DNA from: Gerris lacustris | Lineage: Eukaryota; Arthropoda; Insecta; Hemiptera; Gerridae | Direction of reading: 5' to 3' | NCBI GenBank assembly: GCA_951217055.1 | Contig: OX578282.1 | Location: forward strand, 69,655,092 to 69,719,091 | DNA length: 64,000 nt | Shown: piece by piece, positions 58,561-64,000 of the stretch | Layout of the letters: every line of letters begins with the position of its first letter | Position numbering within the stretch: the stretch's first letter is position 1 | Made by a program: the position numbers and the translations under genes | Notes under the pieces: model-generated | Told to the model about the DNA's origin: nothing | What the model saw: the letters and a program-made list of their open reading frames with translations, nothing else | Database searches by the model: none

Positions 58561-58976
58561 TAAATAAAATTGTATAAAACGTAAATGAACGTAAACATTT
58601 TACAGTTATAGGACTTTTTTTAGGTAATAATTACGACTCATATACCCATATTAATTTAAGTCATAATTGGTTTTTTAACATTACTGCGGTAAAATAGTTG
58701 TAATCATCAAAATGAGTTTGTTTTACTTTGGTTTATCAGTAGTATGTCTGCAGTAATCAGTAATAGGAGTTTATTAGTAGTACTTACAATAAATATAAAA
58801 TAGAACTTATTATAAGAGTTGAAAAATTCATTACACAAGTTATTAGTGTAAAGTCCCAAAATGACAAATAAACACGAGTAAAAAGAGGGGGCCCATATAG
58901 GTCTAGCCGTGGGGCCCATATAGGTCTAGCCGTGGGGCCCGCTACGGCTACGGCTCTCGACGGGCCTGATATTTTT

Positions 58977-59959
58977 TCACTATTTAGTTTGTAAGTTATT
59001 TTGTGTTATAGTTAGTTCATATTTATATTGTGCCAAATTTTCTGAATGTAGATATGTTTAGAAGTTTTGAACTCACATACTCGTGAGTTCGTAATCTATA
59101 TATATTCAATGCTTCAACGTTACTGTTTCTTAAACTATATCGATGTTAGATTTAAATTATATTTTCACAGCTGTTTTAAATCGAATCGATTCGAAAGAAC
59201 TGATATATATTTGTGTACTTTATTTTAAAAATTTCAAAACATGATTTTGAAGGAAATATTTATAATATCATGGAATAGGTGAAACTAAGTTACTTTGTAC
59301 ATTAGTTATTTTCAATTACATCGGCGTGTAATTTGATATAATGACAGTTTAGACTAAGATATAATATATTTTAACTATAATATTCAATTTGTGTAAAGAG
59401 TTTACGCTGAAGGTGAGCGTTATCTGTTGAAATTTAGAATATAAGATAATACGATTGACAATGTTTTCCCGCCTGTTGCTCATAGTAGGAGAAATATTAG
59501 CGGGTAAAGGACAATAACTCCCGCCAAGACTTTTAGTTTTCATTGGTTCCCGCTCCTTATTTCCCGCCGGTTTCTTCAAATGGGAGAAACGTACGCTATC
59601 CATAGAAGAGGGAAAGAAAAGGTCTATTAGTATAAACGCTGCATTATCTTATAGATAAGGACATAAATAAAAATAAGTCATTCTAAATAAATTAAATAAG
59701 TCATTCTAGTAACATGTATTGGCATTGTGAATAAATCCAAAAAATAGACTGCCAATTAGTGTGGCACATAATTCCTCACATCCTATCATGTACTTTATTG
59801 TTATATTAACATTATTGTTATATTAACATTATAGTTATATTACTTTATTGTTATATGTATTATATCAACATTATTTTAAATAATGTTAATGAGGGCATGT
59901 AAAATAAATATAACGAAATGGAAGAGCAGTGGCATTACTCAAAGTGTTCAAATTCGTAA
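58977..59959. other. Gene-free stretch with a CCCGCC-rich patch
   Basis: No exon supported. 59465-59580 holds several TTCCCGCC/TCCCGCC-type words in an otherwise AT-rich sequence. A minus-strand frame over it (59603-59349) is unrecognised. Confidence 0.4.
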
Positions 59960-60310
59960 AGCAAAAGTCGGTAGGATTGAGAATAGCTCCTCCTCGGCAG
60001 GGGATCGAACCCGGCCTCTCTCCCTCCGCGTTTAAAGCTATTTTCTCAGGAGCTAGATTTTTCCCGGGAAAACGTCTTACGAGTATATCGTTAGATTCGT
60101 ATTAAAATGACAACATTTTAGAATTTTTTAATCAAAATTGTCGGAACCATTTTTGAGAAATAATTTTTTTCACGTTTTAATCAGACTGCGACATTTGTTA
60201 AAAACCACTTTTTTGGACTCAGGGGACCTCAAAACGTGAAAATCCATCAAAATCTCCAAATTGAATTTTCGCGCCATCACAAGACTTTCTCTTTATATGA
60301 GAAAGTAAAA
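59960..60310 (+). repeat. SINE-like dispersed repeat
   Basis: Contains GGGGATCGAACCCGGCC (inverted B box), AGCTAGATTTTTCCCGGGAA, GGACTCAGGGGACCTCAAAA and GACTTTCTCTTTATATGAGA. It shares the first part with 50690-51100 and the second with 30880-30975 and (inverted) 33575-33680. Confidence 0.6.
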
Positions 60311-60429
60311 ACATTGTACATACACAATACACATCTATATTTTTAATTTTAAAAATTCTAATTTTTACTAAATTTAAATTAACTCGTCCGTTAAAAGAGG
60401 TGTTTAGGGCCCATGGGACCATATTTTAG

Positions 60430-60592
60430 TATCCATGTCCAGTATAGAAGGGTGCGTCTATTGTAGAGGGGTGTCCATTATAGAGGGGTGCCCATTATAG
60501 AGGGGTGTCCATTATAGAGGGGTGTCCATTATAGAGGAGTCCATTTTAGAGGGATGTCCATTATAGAGGAGTGTCCATTAAGAGGGGTGTCA
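60430..60592. repeat. 17-18-bp minisatellite
   Basis: About nine units of GTCCATTATAGAGGGGT with small variants, ending directly at the right boundary MITE. Confidence 0.85.
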
Positions 60593-60593
60593 C

Positions 60594-60832
60594 CAGTGGC
60601 GTAGCTAGGGTAGTGGGGGCCCCCCCGCAAGAACTTTTTGGCGTCCCTCGCCAAAAGAAAAATTATTGATGAGCAAAAAAAAAGCTCGCGGCGTTCAGAT
60701 CTGGTATAGAAGTATAAGAATTCATCCCAGGTAGTTTTTTTTTTTATAGGGGGTCCCCATCGGCATTGGTACATTGGATTTGGGGGCCCCCCTGGCAGTG
60801 TGGGCCCGTGCGGGCCCATAGTTACGCCACTG
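60594..60832. mobile_element. CAGTGGCGTA-family MITE, right boundary copy
   Basis: 239 bp, CAGTGGCGTAGCTAGGG to CCCATAGTTACGCCACTG. The interior differs clearly in length and sequence from the left copy, so the two are not a recent duplication. Confidence 0.85.
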
Positions 60833-60992
60833 ACGGTACAGTAAACGGATTGCAAACGATCCCTGCCCGGGTTGGAACAATTTAGAGGATGGTACGGAAC
60901 ACTGTCACAAGTCGGGTTGGAACGGCTTTTATCCACTGCGCATGCCCGTGACAATCCCGCGGACGGTACACTAACTCGGTTGGAACAAACCT
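60833..60992. repeat. Right target duplication and right half of the split TIR repeat
   Basis: Begins ACGGTACA (60833-60840). It then continues exactly where the left half stops (GTAAACGGATTGCAAACGAT) and ends GGTTGGAACAAACCT. With one ACGGTACA removed, the joined halves align base for base with 23582-23624 across the junction. Confidence 0.88.
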
Positions 60993-60999
60993 ATGGTGC

Positions 61000-61890
61000 A
61001 GAGTCTATGTGGCAAGTTTCTGTTCGATTGGATATTGGATGACTGAAAGAGGGTTAAGTAGCCCTCCAAAGATTTTGACGACAGACAAACAAACAAACAA
61101 GTAAGGCGCTCGCCGGATTCTGTACGATTAAGTTAAAATTATATTAAGAATAATAGTATCATATTCTTTTTCTACACTTATGACCATTAAATTGTTGTAT
61201 AACATGTGATAGTGACTAAAAACATTTTTTTTAGTCACCCGCCATATTGGCCGCCATCTTGAAAATATTAAGTGTGAAAAATCGAAAAAGTATCCAGTTG
61301 TCACAAATGCCGAGATGCACCTGTGTGCCGAATTTCATGTTCCTAGCTACAGTAGTTTATGAATTAAAAAACAAGAACGAATTAAAAAAAAAGAAACAAG
61401 CGACGGACAGACAGAAAGAGCCGTTATATTATAAGGTTTCTTTTTTTACTTTGCACAAAAACCTAAATTGAAGCATATGAGTACTTTTAAAGATATAGGC
61501 GTTACTAAAAGAAACTTTGTTCGCATGTGGAAGAGAAACCATAGGACGCAGAAGATTGAAACTTATATATGACCTACATTATACATGACCTACATTATAC
61601 ATGACCTACCACCCAAATTTCATTAAAATCGGACCAGTAGTTCCTAAGATAATTTATTGGTTCGTAAAAATTGTGTACAGCTCAAAAGACAGAATGATAC
61701 GACCAAAAATTATCCCTTAAGTCTGAAACAGGGATCCGTCTTGAAATTTCTGAATAGGATGAAAAAAAAATGTTTCATTCTTCGGAACCATGTTCCAACA
61801 ATGTTTCTGTCACCGTCACCAGCTCGGAAGTAAAAATTATTTTTTTCTAAAGATTAATATTACGAGAATAAATAATAAATAACTAAATGG
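61000..61890. repeat. Dispersed repeat pieces
   Basis: 61200-61440 has blocks typical of insect dispersed repeats (CCGCCATATTGGCCGCCATC, GCCGAATTTCATGTTCC, ACGGACAGACAG). 61440-61750 matches the repeat at 11990-12300 and 49185-49370 (CATTAAAATCGGACCAGTAG). No gene. Confidence 0.5.
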
Positions 61891-61892
61891 GT

Positions 61893-62866
61893 GACAGGCA
61901 ATTTTCATGTCCACACTCTTCAAATTGCACATAGTGCTATAATTTTATTTTATTTTTTAGATAAATTATTTCTACCATAAATATGCAAGTTAAAATTAAA
62001 TGTAAATATGCTTTAACAACGTTTTTAATAATATTCGGCTATCAAAATTTGTTAAGAAGTGGTAAAACTATAACTACCATGGATGTCCAGAAATAGGATT
62101 TTAACCTTTTTTTGTTAATATATTTACCTTAAATAAGTGTACGGATAAAAGTTATAAATACATGCATTCAATACTAGTGAATAGTTAATAAAACGCAATA
62201 TTTAATTTAAAAAAATTATTGTATTAATTTTCAGAGCATTTTGACTTGTGTCCTTTTGTTATTTGTCATTACCATGCTCGAAATAAAAACAAATCGTAGA
62301 GAAATTTAGTGTAAGGAATATTTTTTTTTCTCCCTCGTCGAAAGTTTTTTGGCATGCCTGCTGATAATAAAAGGCAGTGAGTTTCATGCTATTCAAGGTG
62401 AGTCTGCTTCTACCATCAAAAGAAATCACTGCAAAGGTATGGTATGTACCTTTTTAATTGAAATTACCATGGTTGTTTATACCACAGGTTATAATTGTTT
62501 GTGAACGATTATTTTGTTCCTGTGATTTATTAGCATAATACTGCCTGTTTACATTATGTCAACAATATATTTTATAAAGACATTTTTAAAGTAAATAATT
62601 TACTTACAATTTTGAAATGTAATTACCATGTCTTTAAATAGTTGTAATTACCGTGGGTCTTATTCATTTTTAAAAACCATGGTAGTTACAGTTTTACCAC
62701 TTCTTAACATATTTTTATAGCCGAATATTATTAAAAACGTTGTTAAAGCATATTTACATTTAATTTTAATTTGCATATTTATGGTAGAAATAATTTATCT
62801 AAAAAATAAAATAAAATTATAGCACTGTGTGCAATTTGAAGAGTGTGGACATGAAAATTGCCTGTA
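61893..62866. mobile_element. Fold-back element with 190-bp arms
   Basis: 61893-62085 and 62678-62866 are near-perfect inverted repeats (outer end ACAGGCAATTTTCATGTCCA, inner end CTACCATGG). The centre has several TTACCATGG-like words. No clear target duplication and no coding capacity. Confidence 0.85.
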
Positions 62867-63838
62867 GTCTGAGAACCACCCAAATAAAGACTGTCAATAG
62901 AAACTTTCATAATCTAAATCTACTTAAGTCCTAAATCACTCATTTGGTCATTTTAAGCCAATCCCAAAATGTATTTAGGTCAATATCTGATAAAAAAGTA
63001 TATAAACATGCCAAAATCACTTGACCTATAAACATTATTAGTATACAAAACAGTTTTCCTACCACTAGCAAACAAATTCGAAACTATATTGGAGCCATAT
63101 TTCCTAAATAAGAATGGTCAAAGCATCACAGCTGTTTTATTTTATTTTTTTTTTTATTACAGCTGATTTATTTACTGATAGCTAATCTATTTATTATTGA
63201 TTATTAATAAATATTTACAGCTGATTTATTTATTGTATCAGTAAGTTTCGTTATTGAAATGATAATAATCATTAAACAACAAAGACAGTGAGGAAATAGA
63301 TTCCATAGTCTTAAGACAGTTAGGTTATAGATTATGGTGAAAAAGAAGAAGAAAGCCAGCTGTAGATATAAAGATAGAGTGTAAACAAACAAGAATTATA
63401 ATGGTTATAAGAAAAGTAAGGAGATGTATCATTGTATATTTTATATTTGGAGGACTTAAATATAATTTATTTTGAGGGCGCCTCATGGGGTCAGAACTTG
63501 TTTATGTTTATTTAACCCCAATATCTAGAATTAGACGATTAGCCCAGTTTTTGGAAATAAATAAACAAGTAAATTTATACCATTAGGCCTCAAAGAATTA
63601 TTAAGCGATTCTTCTTCCATTGAGAAATTCACAAAAGATTGTAATAGGAATCTCTTTAATACCAAATTTGTATTGAATATTTGATTTTATTATTGGAGTG
63701 CCAATACCGTCAAAAATGCTTTAATGAAATTGCTTTCACTAATAAATTATTTTAAATTTTATCCAATATGTTATAAACCTGCATACAGTGTCCCACAATG
63801 AAATACTGAAGAATAAAAAAAATAAAATAAAATAAATA
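62867..63838. other. Gene-free AT-rich sequence
   Basis: No exon or repeat structure could be supported. Minor runs of TTTATTTATT-type sequence near 63130-63240. Confidence 0.4.
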
Positions 63839-64000
63839 AATACGTGTGATGTCGCGGGCACCCGGTAGGAACGAAGTTTCTTACGCTTTTCATTAAATAT
63901 AAATTATAAAATCACACTGCTAAGTATACGATGCTAACTAATTATACATGGCGGAGTTAGAGAAGAGACAAAATTATAGAAGTACCAACTATTTGTACTT
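63839..64000 (+). repeat. Start of a repeat continuing past the window
   Basis: TACGTGTGATGTCGCGGGCA followed by GAACGAAGTT and TTACGCTTTTCATTAAATAT is nearly identical to 21713-21850 inside DAW1 intron 3. The element is cut by the window edge. Confidence 0.7.

Larger units (their letters stand above)
54142..58968. mobile_element. 4.8-kb hAT-like element with perfect 15-bp TIRs
   Basis: Ends CAGGCCCGTCGAGAG and CTCTCGACGGGCCTG are exact inverted repeats. The 8-bp duplication ATATTTTT flanks it (54134-54141, 58969-58976). No transposase frame was found, so it is non-autonomous or decayed. It contains another hAT-like element (55964-57184) and two copies of a dispersed repeat starting ACTAGCTGGATACC. 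Confidence 0.88.

Noticed and set aside
59349..59603. Minus-strand frame as a TNF-ligand first exon
   Set aside because: It lies inside the inserted composite element and has no hydrophobic segment or convincing donor.

Overview
AT-rich eukaryotic DNA with spliced genes, long introns and very many interspersed repeats. The gene set (LCMT1, the ciliary WD40 factor DAW1, and a TNF-family ligand closest in layout to Eiger/EDA) and the repeat types (mariner, Tigger, hAT- and piggyBac-like MITEs, fold-back elements, tRNA- and 5S-like SINEs) point to an arthropod, most likely an insect. Hemiptera is my guess, but it rests only on the look of the repeats and is weak.

Genes, left to right. (1) LCMT1, minus strand, 15805 to 5948, five exons, 323 codons: the leucine carboxyl methyltransferase that methylates the C-terminus of PP2A catalytic subunit. 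(2) DAW1, plus strand, 17347 to 29430, nine exons, 416 codons: a WD40 protein for axonemal dynein assembly. The two genes are head to head with about 1.5 kb between start codons. All their splice sites could be placed with GT/AG ends and consistent phase. (3) A TNF-superfamily ligand, minus strand, 48090 to 39783; four exons are visible, giving the stalk and the complete TNF homology domain. The exon(s) for the cytoplasmic and transmembrane part were not found.

The rest is repeats. 1-5947: small inverted-repeat elements, a Tigger/pogo relic and a mariner relic. The LCMT1 introns hold SINEs, a pair of long inverted repeats around exon 3, and a 74-bp hairpin tandem array. The DAW1 introns hold fold-back elements and a four-deep nest of transposons at 20230-23234. 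Just after the DAW1 stop codon, part of the last WD40 exon has been amplified into a tandem array. 30.3-39.8 kb is gene-free. The TNF-ligand introns hold minisatellites and MITEs.

The most unusual structure is at 51271-60992. A 433-bp repeat, known intact at 23312-23736, is split by a 9.28-kb segment. That segment is bounded on each side by a different member of one short TIR family, and the outermost ends carry an 8-bp target duplication (ACGGTACA). This looks like a composite, IS-transposon-like mobilisation by two hAT-type MITEs. Inside it sits a 4.8-kb hAT-like element with perfect 15-bp TIRs and its own 8-bp duplication, which in turn contains another 1.2-kb hAT-like element with a third 8-bp duplication.

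The three genes show no common pathway. The only plausible functional link is a shared promoter region between LCMT1 and DAW1.
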